A stretch of DNA of 64,000 nt from Comamonas sp. KCTC 72670 (GTDB taxonomy: Bacteria; Myxococcota; Myxococcia; Myxococcales; Myxococcaceae), in the NCBI GenBank assembly GCA_014656495.1, contig BNCN01000003.1, forward strand, positions 186,001 through 250,000. The letters are read 5' to 3'. Made by a program: the position numbers and the translations under genes. Under the pieces are notes generated by a model, which saw nothing but the letters and a program-made list of their open reading frames with translations, was not told where the DNA came from and ran no database searches. Of the stretch, positions 18,855 through 29,852 are shown one piece after another; positions within the stretch are counted from its first letter, which is position 1, and each line of letters opens with the position of its first letter.

Positions 18855-20645
<1,791 letters not shown>

Positions 20646-20939
20646 GGGCACCGCAGTCTACTTGAGGGATGAAGCGACGCTGACAATTTGCGGCGCGAGA
20701 AGATTCGCCAGCCATCACTCGCCCGGCATGTAGGTGCAAGTCATGAACGACGCTGGGGCGGACGGTATCAACAAGCCCGGGCGTCCGTCTTGGGTCCGGT
20801 GACGCGCGTCTCCGCGGCGCCGGGGGAGCCTTGGGCCATTGGATTCCCGGGCAAGCCCGCGAAGGCGCCTGCATGCCGGCCGCCCTGGCGCCGCCGCGCT
20901 CCCCGAGGCACGCGGCTCCTGGCATGCTGGACCGGCCTC

Positions 20940-21551
20940 ATGGCTACCGCAGACGGCATGTCCAACCGCTCCGGCCCGACGCTCCGGATTGCCCAGCGAG
21001 TCCCCCGCACGGAAGCGGAGGGCCCCGGCGTGCGCTTCGCGTTGTGGGTCCAGGGCTGTCCCCTGCGATGCCCGGGGTGCTGCAACCCGGAGATGTTCGC
21101 GGCCGAGCGCGGCACGGAGGAGAGCGTGGAGTCGCTCGCCGCGCAGGTGCTGGCGACGCCCGGCATCGAGGGCCTCAGCCTCCTGGGGGGCGAACCCTTC
21201 TCGCAGCCCGGCCCCGCCGCGGCGCTGTGCGAGCGCCTCCGCGCCGCCGGGCTCAGCATCATGGTCTACACGGGGTACACGATCGAGGAGCTCCGCGCCA
21301 TGGGCCGGCCCGACGTGGATCGGCTGCTGGCCACGGTGGACCTGCTGGTGGACGGCCGCTTCGAGCAGGACGCGCCCGAGACGGCGCGCCGGTGGATTGG
21401 CTCGCGCAACCAGGTCCTGCACTTCCTCACCGGCCGCCATACGCCGGACGACCCGTGCTTCACCGCCCCCAACACGGCGGAGGTGCACTTCGTGGACGGG
21501 CGGCTCGTCATCAACGGCTGGCCCGCGCTCGCCAACGCGTTCCGGCCATGA
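20940..21551 (+). CDS. single-domain radical SAM activase-like protein (NrdG/PflA type)
   Basis: 203 residues. The motif C40-x3-C44-x2-C47 (GCPLRCPGC) binds a 4Fe-4S cluster and SAM. LLGGEPF and a short TIM-barrel remainder match anaerobic ribonucleotide reductase or pyruvate formate-lyase activating enzymes, which generate glycyl radicals or modify proteins. No reductase or lyase partner is nearby. It is the first gene of the FtsH-MoxR run and overlaps the next by ATGA. ATG at 20940 is preferred; 20958 is possible; neither has a clear ribosome site. Its likely job is modification of another operon product, which is inference. Confidence 0.85.
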   Translation: MATADGMSNRSGPTLRIAQRVPRTEAEGPGVRFALWVQGCPLRCPGCCNPEMFAAERGTEESVESLAAQVLATPGIEGLSLLGGEPFSQPGPAAALCERLRAAGLSIMVYTGYTIEELRAMGRPDVDRLLATVDLLVDGRFEQDAPETARRWIGSRNQVLHFLTGRHTPDDPCFTAPNTAEVHFVDGRLVINGWPALANAFRP

Positions 21552-22624
21552 TTCGCGTCGCCCCCACCGAGCACTCGCTGCTCACGCTCGCCCGCGCCGT
21601 CGTCGGCATGGGCCAGTACGCCTCCGTGGAGGACCTGCTCCGCGGCATCCACACCGTGCCGCGCCGCTTCAGTCCCCCCGCGCTGCAGGTGCTGCGGGAC
21701 ACGCTCGCCAAGGGCAGCGTGCTCGCGCTGGCCCGCGCGGGTGGCTGGCGGCGGGAGCGCTCCCTCCACGAGGGCCAGGTGCGGTCCGGCCGGCTGTGGG
21801 AGCGTCATGCCCCGCCCCCGCTGCGCTTCTCACCGCTCACGCTCCACGTCCTGCGCTGGATGCTCGAGCAGCCGCTGACGAAGCTCGGCGTCACGCCGCT
21901 CGAGGTGGAGGGGACGCCCACGCTCGCCGACGAGTGGCTCCTCTACCTCTGCTGCCGGCTCGTCGCGGGGACCCACTGCGCGCGGGCGCTGGGGGTGCAG
22001 CCCGTCTTCCGCCGCTCCGCGCTCTGCTGGCTGGGCTTCCCCGAGCAGTTCGGGACGACGCGCCCCGAGCTCGACGCCGCCGCCTTCACCCCGCTGCTGG
22101 CCGACGGCGCGTGGCTGCTGGAGGCGCTGCGGCGGGAGCTCGCGCAGCGGTGGCGGGGCCTGGAGGAGTCGAAGCGAAGCATCGCCTCACCCGCCGAGGC
22201 CATGGCCCTGGGCGCCGCGCAGGAGGCCGTGCTCGCCGCGTTCCTCGACGCGGTGGACGCCGCCGGCCGCAGGGACCTGGCGGGGTTCCTCATCGATGCC
22301 GCGCGCCCGCTGATGGACCAGCCCGCCTCGCGCTGGGTGGAGGGGCTGTCGTCGTCGGCCTCCCTGTCCTCCCGGGCCGAGGCCGCTCGCGCCTCCGCGG
22401 CGTTTCTGCGCACCCTGGGCCGGTTGTCGCGCTGGGACGCGGAGCACCGCGCCGTGCGCTTTTTCGACGACGACTACGACACCGCGCAGCTCCTGCTGTC
22501 CGAGTGGGGCACCTTCGGCGAGGCGGGCTTCCGCCGCGCGGAGGACCATGCCCGGGAGCTGGCCACCTCCCTCACGAGTGCCGCCGCCGCGGTTCCACCT
22601 TCATCCACCGGGAGCGCTCCATGA
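21548..22624 (+). CDS. unknown protein X1 of the FtsH-MoxR operon
   Basis: 358 residues, cytosolic, mostly helical. Starts in an ATGA overlap with the radical SAM gene and ends in an ATGA overlap with the next, so translation is coupled. The N-terminal third is rich in Leu/Arg helices (HSLLTLARAVVGM). The middle has an aromatic and Cys-bearing segment (WLLYLCCRLVAGTHC). The C-terminal half is Ala/Leu-rich with a conserved-looking acidic FFDDDYD motif. No P-loop, no transmembrane helix, no known catalytic signature. I recall unnamed 'X' domains being defined for such operons but cannot assign which one. Confidence 0.75.
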   Translation: MIRVAPTEHSLLTLARAVVGMGQYASVEDLLRGIHTVPRRFSPPALQVLRDTLAKGSVLALARAGGWRRERSLHEGQVRSGRLWERHAPPPLRFSPLTLHVLRWMLEQPLTKLGVTPLEVEGTPTLADEWLLYLCCRLVAGTHCARALGVQPVFRRSALCWLGFPEQFGTTRPELDAAAFTPLLADGAWLLEALRRELAQRWRGLEESKRSIASPAEAMALGAAQEAVLAAFLDAVDAAGRRDLAGFLIDAARPLMDQPASRWVEGLSSSASLSSRAEAARASAAFLRTLGRLSRWDAEHRAVRFFDDDYDTAQLLLSEWGTFGEAGFRRAEDHARELATSLTSAAAAVPPSSTGSAP

Positions 22625-23187
22625 GCCGCGCCTACCGAGTCTCCGTCTCCGAGTCCCTCAACCGCGTCGTCCAGGCCGAGGACGGCCTCTGCACGAAGCT
22701 GGAGTTGCTTCCGCTGTTGTCGCGGGAGGAGCTGGCCGGGCTGCTGTCCGCGGAGCTGGCGAGCCGCGGCTTCACCCAGGACGGCGACGTGGCCTTGAGG
22801 ACCGAGGCGGATGGCGTCCGCATCGCGGTGGACGTGACGACGGGCGACGTCAGCGTCACGCTCAGCGGCGAGAAGGAAGTGGAGCTGAAGGCGCGCGGCG
22901 AGCTGGCCGTCGAGAGCCCGCATGACGTGGAGCAAGCGAAGCTGCGAGCCCAGGACCTGGCGCGCGCGCGGCTGGAGGACGCGGCCGACGTCGCCGCGGA
23001 CGCGTTGCGACAGGACGTGACGCGCAAGCTGGAGGGACGGCTGCGGGACCTCAAGTCGGAGCTGGATGCCATCTCCAACAAGGTGACGGCGGAGGCGCTC
23101 AAGGTGCGCGCCGGGCAGCTCGGCACCATCGAGGAAGTCCATGAGGACGCGGCGACGGGCTCGCTGACCATCAAGGTGCGCGTATGA
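22621..23187 (+). CDS. unknown protein X2 of the FtsH-MoxR operon
   Basis: 188 residues. N-terminal part (1-60) starts with a beta-strand (YRVSVSESLNRVV) and contains a helical block that looks like a recognition domain (LSREELAGLLSAELASRGF). Residues 65-100 are alternating strands. Residues 100-165 form a charged coiled-coil-like helix (LRAQDLARARLEDAADVAADALR). A terminal strand pair ends in LTIKVRV. Overlaps both neighbours by ATGA. It could be an adaptor or substrate of the FtsH-type protease that follows directly; that is inferred from position only. Confidence 0.75.
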   Translation: MSRAYRVSVSESLNRVVQAEDGLCTKLELLPLLSREELAGLLSAELASRGFTQDGDVALRTEADGVRIAVDVTTGDVSVTLSGEKEVELKARGELAVESPHDVEQAKLRAQDLARARLEDAADVAADALRQDVTRKLEGRLRDLKSELDAISNKVTAEALKVRAGQLGTIEEVHEDAATGSLTIKVRV

Positions 23188-25304
23188 GCCAGCGCATCCC
23201 CGAGGAGTCCCTGCCCACCGAGCTGTCGCCCTTCGCCGCCGTCGAAGCCGCGTACCCCGCCGAGCTGAACCGCGTCTGCGAGGCCCTGCTGCGCGGCCTC
23301 CCCGTCATGGTGGAGGCGGACAAGGAGCTGACGCCCTATTTCTACAAGTGCCTGCGGGACCGGCTGAAGAAGGACGGCAAGCAGTTCCTCTACCTGGACG
23401 GCCGCACCGCGCACGAGCCGCCTCCCGGCATGCCCGCGCCCAGCATGATGGCCACGCTCATCGCGCAGCTCCGGGACGCGGTGCGCGGCGCCGTGCGGGA
23501 GCGCATCGTCGTGCTGCCGCACCTGGACCTGCTCACCACCAGCAGCGGCGGACTCACCAGCGAGGCGCGCGAGGTCATCCCGCTCCTCTATGAAAACCCG
23601 GAGATGGTCTGGGTCGGCTTCAAGGACCCGTCCTTCGCCGTGCCGCGCGTCATCGAGAACCTCTTCCCCCACAAGGAGAGCATCCTCGGCGTGGGGCGGG
23701 AGCGGCTGCGCTACCTCATCACCCAGCGCGAGTGCCGCAAGTTCGGCCAGGGGCTCCAGCCGTACGCGCTCTACAAGCACGTCTCCGGCGTCAACGCCGT
23801 GCGCCTGCGGCGGCTGCTCGGTGCGATTACCGGCGAGGACTACCCCTCGAATCCGAAGCACGCGTATGCGCAGCTCCGCTCGGCCACATTGACGGGCTCG
23901 CTCAGCGTTCCAGAGCTGGAGCTGCACGGGGACATCGGCGGCTACGCGAAGGTGAAGCAGCGGCTGCAGCAGGAGATTCTCGATGTCCTCGCGCACAAGG
24001 ACACGCTGAGTGACCCGGAGGCGGTGAAGCGCGTGGAGTTGCTGCTGCCACGCGGGATGATTTTCTGGGGCCCGCCCGGCACGGGGAAGACGCTCTTCGC
24101 CAAGGCCATGGCCTCCGCGCTGGGCGCCGCCGTGCAGGTGGTGAGCGGCCCGGAGCTGAAGAGCCGCTGGGTGGGCGAGAGTGAGGAGAACCTCCGCCAG
24201 ATTTTCGTCCGCGCCCGGCAGGCGGCCCCCAGCATCATCGTGTTCGACGAGCTGGACTCCTTCGCCTCGGCGCGTGGCACGTACACCGGTTCGGGCGTGG
24301 AGCACTCGATGGTGAACCAGCTCCTCACGGAGATGGACGGCTTCCGCAAGGAGGAGCTCGTCTTCGTCGTGGGCACCACCAACTTCGTGGAGTCCCTGGA
24401 CCCCGCGCTGCTGCGCCCCGGGCGCTTCGAGTTCCAGCTCTGCATCCCCTACCCCAACAGCGCGGACCGGCGCGCCATCCTGGGCATCTACAACCAGAGG
24501 CTGGCGCTGGAGATGACCGAGCGCGCCCTGGACTACGCGGTGAAGCGCACGGGCGACCGGGTGGAGGGCACCGGGACGCGCTTCTCGGGTGACCACATCC
24601 AGGCCCTGTGCCGGGCGCTCGCGCGGCGGCGGCTGCGGGAAGGGGCCCAGGGCCCCACCGAAGCCGTGGACGTGGAGCGCGCGCTGACGGAGTTCCTCGA
24701 CCGGCCCGAGCTCACGCCCACCGAGGAGCGCGTCGTCGCCACCCACGAGGCGGGCCACGCGGTCTGCGCCCTCTTCTGCGAGCACGCGCCCGCCATTGAC
24801 CGCATCAGCATCCGGGGCGACCTCGCGGGCTCGCTGGGGCATGTGCAGTACGCGGACCCGGCGCACCGTTACGTCGTCACGCGAGGCCAACTGCTGGACA
24901 GCATCTGCATGCTCTTCGGTGGGCGCGAGGCGGAGGCCCTGCTGCTGGACGACCTCTCCCTGGGCAGCGCGCATGACCTGGAGCGCGCCACGGAGATCGC
25001 GCGCGAGCTGGTGGAAGACCTGGGCATGGGCGGCGATGGCGTGCCCGTGCGCCGCTTCGACGCGCCGGGACGGCAGGCGGACCGGCACGCGCTGTCCGAC
25101 GCGACGCGCGCCACGCTGGAGGCGGCCATCCAGGAGGTCTTGTCCGTCCAGCGCGCCCGGGCGCGCGATATCCTCCACCGCGAGAAGGAGCGGCTCGTGG
25201 CCCTCAGGGATTTGCTCATCGAACGCAAGGTGTTGGACCGGGAGGCCTTCACGCATCTGGCCCCCGCGCACGCCACGCCCCGGAAGGAGTCCGCCCTTGG
25301 CTAG
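23184..25304 (+). CDS. soluble FtsH-type AAA+ ATPase / M41 zinc protease
   Basis: 706 residues. An ATP-driven unfoldase-protease. N-terminal 1-220 looks like a decayed AAA domain: strand-helix order and a Walker-B-like IVVLPHLDLL, but no P-loop. The active AAA module has Walker A GPPGTGKT (296-303), Walker B IIVFDELDS and RPGRF arginine fingers. The M41 domain has H521-E-A-G-H525 and the third zinc ligand D598 in GSAHDLERAT. Unlike housekeeping FtsH there are no membrane helices. It overlaps the previous gene by ATGA, and the small gene after it starts within its 3' end. Probably degrades or remodels a target chosen by the other operon proteins. Confidence 0.93.
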   Translation: MSQRIPEESLPTELSPFAAVEAAYPAELNRVCEALLRGLPVMVEADKELTPYFYKCLRDRLKKDGKQFLYLDGRTAHEPPPGMPAPSMMATLIAQLRDAVRGAVRERIVVLPHLDLLTTSSGGLTSEAREVIPLLYENPEMVWVGFKDPSFAVPRVIENLFPHKESILGVGRERLRYLITQRECRKFGQGLQPYALYKHVSGVNAVRLRRLLGAITGEDYPSNPKHAYAQLRSATLTGSLSVPELELHGDIGGYAKVKQRLQQEILDVLAHKDTLSDPEAVKRVELLLPRGMIFWGPPGTGKTLFAKAMASALGAAVQVVSGPELKSRWVGESEENLRQIFVRARQAAPSIIVFDELDSFASARGTYTGSGVEHSMVNQLLTEMDGFRKEELVFVVGTTNFVESLDPALLRPGRFEFQLCIPYPNSADRRAILGIYNQRLALEMTERALDYAVKRTGDRVEGTGTRFSGDHIQALCRALARRRLREGAQGPTEAVDVERALTEFLDRPELTPTEERVVATHEAGHAVCALFCEHAPAIDRISIRGDLAGSLGHVQYADPAHRYVVTRGQLLDSICMLFGGREAEALLLDDLSLGSAHDLERATEIARELVEDLGMGGDGVPVRRFDAPGRQADRHALSDATRATLEAAIQEVLSVQRARARDILHREKERLVALRDLLIERKVLDREAFTHLAPAHATPRKESALG

Positions 25305-25563
25305 CCTCATCCTCCGACTCCAGGTGGACCCGGCGACGGGCCGCAAGGACGTCATCATCCAGTACGAGAGCGACGCGGACGCGCTGCCCATGGAGCACGA
25401 GGACGAGCATCGCCGGCTCGTGGACTCGCTCATCCAGGGCGGCACGCTCAAGGCCTCCGAGCTCGGGCGGGTCATCGTCCAACGCGACACGCCCTCGGGC
25501 CAGACGGCGGCGCCCGACGCCACCGCCGAGGAAGTCTCCGGAAAGGTCGGCCAGAAGGCCTGA
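25297..25563 (+). CDS. 88-residue protein downstream of the FtsH-type protease
   Basis: Starts at TTG (25297-25299) inside the last codons of the protease gene; GGAAGGAG sits about 8 bases upstream, which decides the start. The protein opens with a strand-rich stretch (LILRLQVDPATGRKDVIIQYES), has an acidic middle with HEDEHRRLVDSLIQGG, and ends in a disordered tail. The next gene begins in a TGATG overlap. Small proteins in this position were, as I recall, noted as FtsH-system-associated peptides. Role unknown; could be a substrate, inhibitor or adaptor. Confidence 0.75.
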   Translation: MASLILRLQVDPATGRKDVIIQYESDADALPMEHEDEHRRLVDSLIQGGTLKASELGRVIVQRDTPSGQTAAPDATAEEVSGKVGQKA

Positions 25564-28500
25564 TGTCCATGCTCGTCTTCACCAGTGAGGAAGCGCTCCA
25601 ACTGGCGCTGACCTCCGGACTCATCCCCGCGGAAGTCCAGGCCGCCCCCGCCCGCTACCAGCGGACGCCCGATGGCGCGCTCCACGTCCTGCCCGAGGTG
25701 ATGCCGGAGAAGGACGTGCTCGCACGGCTCGCGTCCGTGGGTGTCCAGGTGACGCGGGCCCGCGCGAAAGATGCCACCCCCGTCCTCTGCTGGGCGGAGC
25801 TGGTGACGGCGCGGCCCTCCTCACTGGAGCGCGCTCCTACCGGCCCGGTCCTCTTCCTGCCGCCGAACGCGGAGGCGCTGCTCCCCCTCGCGGGCGAGAT
25901 GCTGCGCCTGGGCTGCGACCGGCAGGAGGTGTGCTTCGCGCGATCCACGGAGCAGCGCGCCCTGCTCCGCGCCGTGGCGCCGCCCTACTTCACGCTCACC
26001 AGCGCGCTGGACGCCACGGGACCACTGCGCGCCTTCGTCCCCGCCGTTCCCGGGCAGCACGCCGTCTGGGTGGAGGTGGGCTACACGCATCCGCTCGCGC
26101 GCACGCTGCAGGCGCCCACCGGGACGCTGCTGCTCATCCACGGCCAGGGCCCCTGGCTGACCGCGCCGGACGGGCCGTGGACGGACCTGTATCAACACAC
26201 CGACCTGCGGCTCCCGGCTCCCGGAGAGGACTGGACGCCCACGCCCGCGCCGGGGCGGCTGACGGTGCCGCTGCGCCTCACGCGGGCCGCGCGCACGGAG
26301 CCCGCGAGCCTCTGGGTGCTGCGCGAGAATGCGCTCACTCAGGTGGAGTCCCTGGTCCACACGCTGCCGGAGCCGCTGCTCGCGCAGCTTCGCTTCGCCG
26401 TCTCGGGGCCGCCTGACGCGCCGTGCATCGTGCTGCGGGCCCGGACAGGACGCGAGCGGCCTCCGGAGCTGGGGCTCTCCGGCATGGCGTACGCGCCGCT
26501 GCCCCAGCTCACCGACCTCTTCCTCCCCTGCGACGGCCTGCTGGAGCCCCCCGTGCGCCGGGACCGGCTGCGCGCGCTGCTCGTGCCGCAGACCGACACC
26601 GTGACGTGGCTGCACCCCACGGGCGGGGGCGGGTTCCGCGCGGAGCGGCTGCCGGAATCCGCGTTCCAGCCGCTCGACACGTGGGTGGACTACGTCGTGG
26701 ACACCCACGCCGACGCACTCGCGCCCTGGATCCGGAGCGCGACGTTCGACTTCGCCGCCTTCGAGGCCGCGGAAGGTGAATGGCAGACGGCGGCCCGTGC
26801 GGTTCAATCCGACGACGCGCCGGAGAAGAGCCCGAGAGGGACGCGCCGCGCCCGCCAGGAAGCGCCGGTGCCAGACGCGGCTCCCGCGCCCCCACCGCCC
26901 ATCGTCGCCGTGCGCGTCGCGCAACCCACGGCCACCGGCGCCCGGCTGGCACCGCTCACCTCCGCCCAGGTGAGCGAGGTGGAAGAGGAGCTGGGGACGC
27001 TGGAGAAGTCCTTCCTGGCCCTGGAGGTCCCCGCCGATTCGCCCCAGCGGCAGGCGCTCTGGGTTCGCATGGCGGAGCTGAACGGCCGGCTGGGCCGCAA
27101 GCGCGAGGCGAGCCTCTGCTGGACGCGCGCGCTGTGGTCCGCGACCGACACCGAGGCCGCGGAGCTCGCGCGGCGCTGGGCGGATGCGGAAGCCGAAGGG
27201 GCCGCGTCCCCCGCGGAGCGACTGGCCGCTGCCGCTCCGACGAACGATGACGTGCGCGGCATCGCCAGCGGACTGGTGCGCGCGACGAGGGCCCCCGGGG
27301 ACGCCATACCCGGCGATGTCGCGACGCTTCAGCGCTGGCTGGACCGGCATGACGCGGAGCTCGACGTTCGGTCGGTATGGCTCACGCGAACGGCGCTCGA
27401 CACGCTGGCGGGTGGCGACGCGCTCGGCCTCGCGCGGGCGGGCGACCGGCTGATGGCGATGCTCCACCGGGGGTTGTCACCCGCCCGGGATGTGCCGCGC
27501 TTCCTGCGCGGTGGCGCCGACGTGGCCCATGCGCCCCGGGTGGTGGCGCAGCTCGAAGCCCTGCTGGAGCGCTTCGAGCACACACCCCGCCGCCGCTCGT
27601 CCATCGAAGCCGCGCCCGAGCTCACGCTGGCCTACGTTCGCTACGTCTTCGCCGTGGGCCTCGCGCGGCTCGGACAGACGGACCGCCCCCGGGCGCTCGC
27701 GGCCGCGGCGGCGGAGGCGGTCGACGCGAAGGAGGCCATCCACGGGTTCCTCTCCCGTGCCTACGGCGCGCGGGTGGCCCAGGCCCTGGAAGGCTTGCCG
27801 CCCGAGACACCGCTGCCTCCCGACATCGCCGCCGAGCTGAACGCCCTGGGCACCTTCCAGCGCTACAAGGTGGACCGGCTGCGACAAGCCTCAGCGCTGC
27901 TGGAGCCCAGCGAACGCCTGGACCCGGCGAGGGCCTTCGGGCGCGGCGCGAAGGATCTGCGCGGCGAGGAGTTCGCCGCCCTTCGTGACTTGAAGGACCC
28001 AGCGCGGGTGGCGGCACAGGTCGAGGAACTGACGGGCCGGGCCACCGATGCGAAGCAGCCCCTCGAGGAACGGCAACGACTCATCGGCGGACTGCTGGCC
28101 ACCCTGCCCCGCGTCGCGCCGGCGCGTGCGCTCCCGCTGCTGAACCGGCTCGTCGCGGCGCTGGGCGGGCTCCCCCGCGAAGCCCAGGCCGTGATGCTCG
28201 GCGACGCGCTCACGCTGGCGGCCCTCTTCGGACGCGCGGACCATGCCCAGACGCTGGCGGCGCGGCTGCGCGAGGTCCTCACGGAGCTGCCGCCCGCGTC
28301 GCCCGCATGGAGCCAGGGCATCCTCGGCGTGAGCCTGCGCAGCCTGCGCCGAGTCGGCCTCACTCGCGAAGCCGCCGAGCTGGTGGACGCAGCGCAAGAG
28401 CGGCTGTCGGGCCCCAAGACGCCCCTCACGGCGCGGCTCGGCGTGGCGGCGGGTCTGTCCATGCAGGGGCGCACAGCCGATGCCGTCAGCGTGTTCGATG

Positions 28501-28826
28501 CCGCCTTCGAGTCACTGAGCGCGACGAAGGGCTCGCTCCCGGACCGGCTGGTGTTGATGCGCGGCCTCGCGGGCGCGTTGGCCCAGGCCCCCGTGGAGCT
28601 GGCGCTGCCGGGCCTCGCGCGCATTTCGGAAGGGCTGCCCAACGTCACGGACAGCTACAACACCAACAGTCATTTCTGTCTCTCCGTCGTGGAGCTGGCG
28701 GACGCGCTGGTGCAGGGCCACGTGGAGGTGGCGCAGGGCACCGGAGAACGCGCGCGGCGCTGGCTGGACGAAGATGAATTCCTGGTGCGACGGCGCATCC
28801 ATCAGGAGTTGGAGGAGCGCACATGA
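25563..28826 (+). CDS. large unknown protein with C-terminal helical-repeat region
   Basis: 1087 residues, cytosolic. Residues 1-190 hold two alpha/beta domains (start MLVFTSEEALQLALTSGLIP; later LLPLAGEMLRLGCDRQEVCF). Residues 190-430 are strand-rich with many prolines and aromatic residues. A Pro/Ala linker is at about 430-470. From about 490 to the end, repeated amphipathic helices rich in Leu/Ala/Arg suggest a TPR-like superhelix. No nucleotide site or membrane segment. It ends in an ATGA overlap with the MoxR gene. Most likely a scaffold or target-recognition subunit for the MoxR/vWA pair. I do not recognise a named family. Confidence 0.8.
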   Translation: MSMLVFTSEEALQLALTSGLIPAEVQAAPARYQRTPDGALHVLPEVMPEKDVLARLASVGVQVTRARAKDATPVLCWAELVTARPSSLERAPTGPVLFLPPNAEALLPLAGEMLRLGCDRQEVCFARSTEQRALLRAVAPPYFTLTSALDATGPLRAFVPAVPGQHAVWVEVGYTHPLARTLQAPTGTLLLIHGQGPWLTAPDGPWTDLYQHTDLRLPAPGEDWTPTPAPGRLTVPLRLTRAARTEPASLWVLRENALTQVESLVHTLPEPLLAQLRFAVSGPPDAPCIVLRARTGRERPPELGLSGMAYAPLPQLTDLFLPCDGLLEPPVRRDRLRALLVPQTDTVTWLHPTGGGGFRAERLPESAFQPLDTWVDYVVDTHADALAPWIRSATFDFAAFEAAEGEWQTAARAVQSDDAPEKSPRGTRRARQEAPVPDAAPAPPPPIVAVRVAQPTATGARLAPLTSAQVSEVEEELGTLEKSFLALEVPADSPQRQALWVRMAELNGRLGRKREASLCWTRALWSATDTEAAELARRWADAEAEGAASPAERLAAAAPTNDDVRGIASGLVRATRAPGDAIPGDVATLQRWLDRHDAELDVRSVWLTRTALDTLAGGDALGLARAGDRLMAMLHRGLSPARDVPRFLRGGADVAHAPRVVAQLEALLERFEHTPRRRSSIEAAPELTLAYVRYVFAVGLARLGQTDRPRALAAAAAEAVDAKEAIHGFLSRAYGARVAQALEGLPPETPLPPDIAAELNALGTFQRYKVDRLRQASALLEPSERLDPARAFGRGAKDLRGEEFAALRDLKDPARVAAQVEELTGRATDAKQPLEERQRLIGGLLATLPRVAPARALPLLNRLVAALGGLPREAQAVMLGDALTLAALFGRADHAQTLAARLREVLTELPPASPAWSQGILGVSLRSLRRVGLTREAAELVDAAQERLSGPKTPLTARLGVAAGLSMQGRTADAVSVFDAAFESLSATKGSLPDRLVLMRGLAGALAQAPVELALPGLARISEGLPNVTDSYNTNSHFCLSVVELADALVQGHVEVAQGTGERARRWLDEDEFLVRRRIHQELEERT

Positions 28827-29845
28827 GCAGTCTTCCCGCCATCTCCGAGCTGACCTTCGACGCGCTCGCCAGCGAGGCCCACGGCCTGCGCGAGCGCCTC
28901 AACCGCTTCCGCCTGGCGCTGGGCCGCCACTTCGTGGGCAAGCAGACGCTGGTGGACCTGATGACGGTGGCCGCGGTGGCGCAGGAGCCGCTGCTGCTGG
29001 TGGGCCCACCAGGCACGGCCAAGTCCGACCTCGTCCTCAAGTTCCGGGACGCGCTGCGCATCCCCAACGAGGACTACTTCGAGTACCTCCTGACGCGCTT
29101 CACCGAGCCGTCGGAGGTGCTGGGCCCCATCGACATCAACCTGCTGCGCCAGGGCCGCTACATCCGGCGCGAGGGCGGCAAGCTGCCCACGGCGCGGCTC
29201 GTGTTCCTCGACGAGGTCTTCAAGGCCAGCTCCGCCATCCTCAACGCGCTGCTCACCGTCATCAACGAGCGCAAGTTCTACCAGGACGGCGCGCCGCAGC
29301 CGGTGAAGCTGAAGGTGCTCTTCGCCGCCACCAACGAGCTGCCCGAGCACGCCGAGTTGGGCGCGCTGAAGGACCGCTTCTGCCTCAAGGCCGCGTGCCG
29401 CCCGGTGCAGGACCGCTACTTCCTGGAGCTGCTGGACTCCGGCCTGGAGTCCCAGACGCACCGGGAGATGAACCAGAAGCCCTGGGCGGAAGGCCACGCC
29501 ACGCTCGACGACATCCTCAAGGCGCACCGCTACCTGACGCTGATGATGGGCCGGCGCGAGACGGGGCCGGACGGCCGCGAGCTGCGAGACCGCGACCTCT
29601 TCTTCCGCGACGACCTGCTGCGCGAGTTCCGCCGCGTGGTGCAGACGCTGACGCGCGAGGACGGCGTGTTCATCAGCGACCGCAAGCTGGTGAAGCTCTA
29701 CCGCCTGCTGCGCACCCGCGCGTGGATCTTCCACGGCGGCGCGGTGGAGCGGCAGGACCTCCAGCTCCTCTCCTACCTGGGCGAGACGCGGGAGGAGATT
29801 GACTTGCTGGAGGAGAAGGTGCCCCGGCTGCTGGGCCTCTCGTGA
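28823..29845 (+). CDS. MoxR/RavA-family AAA+ ATPase
   Basis: 340 residues. Walker A GPPGTAKS (61-68), Walker B LVFLDE (126-131), and sensor-1-like ATN after LFAA. The sequence TEPSEVLGPIDI and the insert after Walker B (VFKASSAILNALLTVINER) are typical of MoxR/RavA proteins, which act as chaperones with vWA-domain partners to activate or remodel proteins. The gene overlaps the previous one by ATGA, and the vWA-like gene follows after 7 bases, the standard MoxR-vWA arrangement. Cytosolic. Confidence 0.93.
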   Translation: MSSLPAISELTFDALASEAHGLRERLNRFRLALGRHFVGKQTLVDLMTVAAVAQEPLLLVGPPGTAKSDLVLKFRDALRIPNEDYFEYLLTRFTEPSEVLGPIDINLLRQGRYIRREGGKLPTARLVFLDEVFKASSAILNALLTVINERKFYQDGAPQPVKLKVLFAATNELPEHAELGALKDRFCLKAACRPVQDRYFLELLDSGLESQTHREMNQKPWAEGHATLDDILKAHRYLTLMMGRRETGPDGRELRDRDLFFRDDLLREFRRVVQTLTREDGVFISDRKLVKLYRLLRTRAWIFHGGAVERQDLQLLSYLGETREEIDLLEEKVPRLLGLS

Positions 29846-29852
29846 GCCACGG

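Noticed and set aside
22632..25685. 1017-residue minus-strand frame opposite the FtsH-type gene
   Set aside because: Antisense frame; no recognisable domain and no ribosome site.
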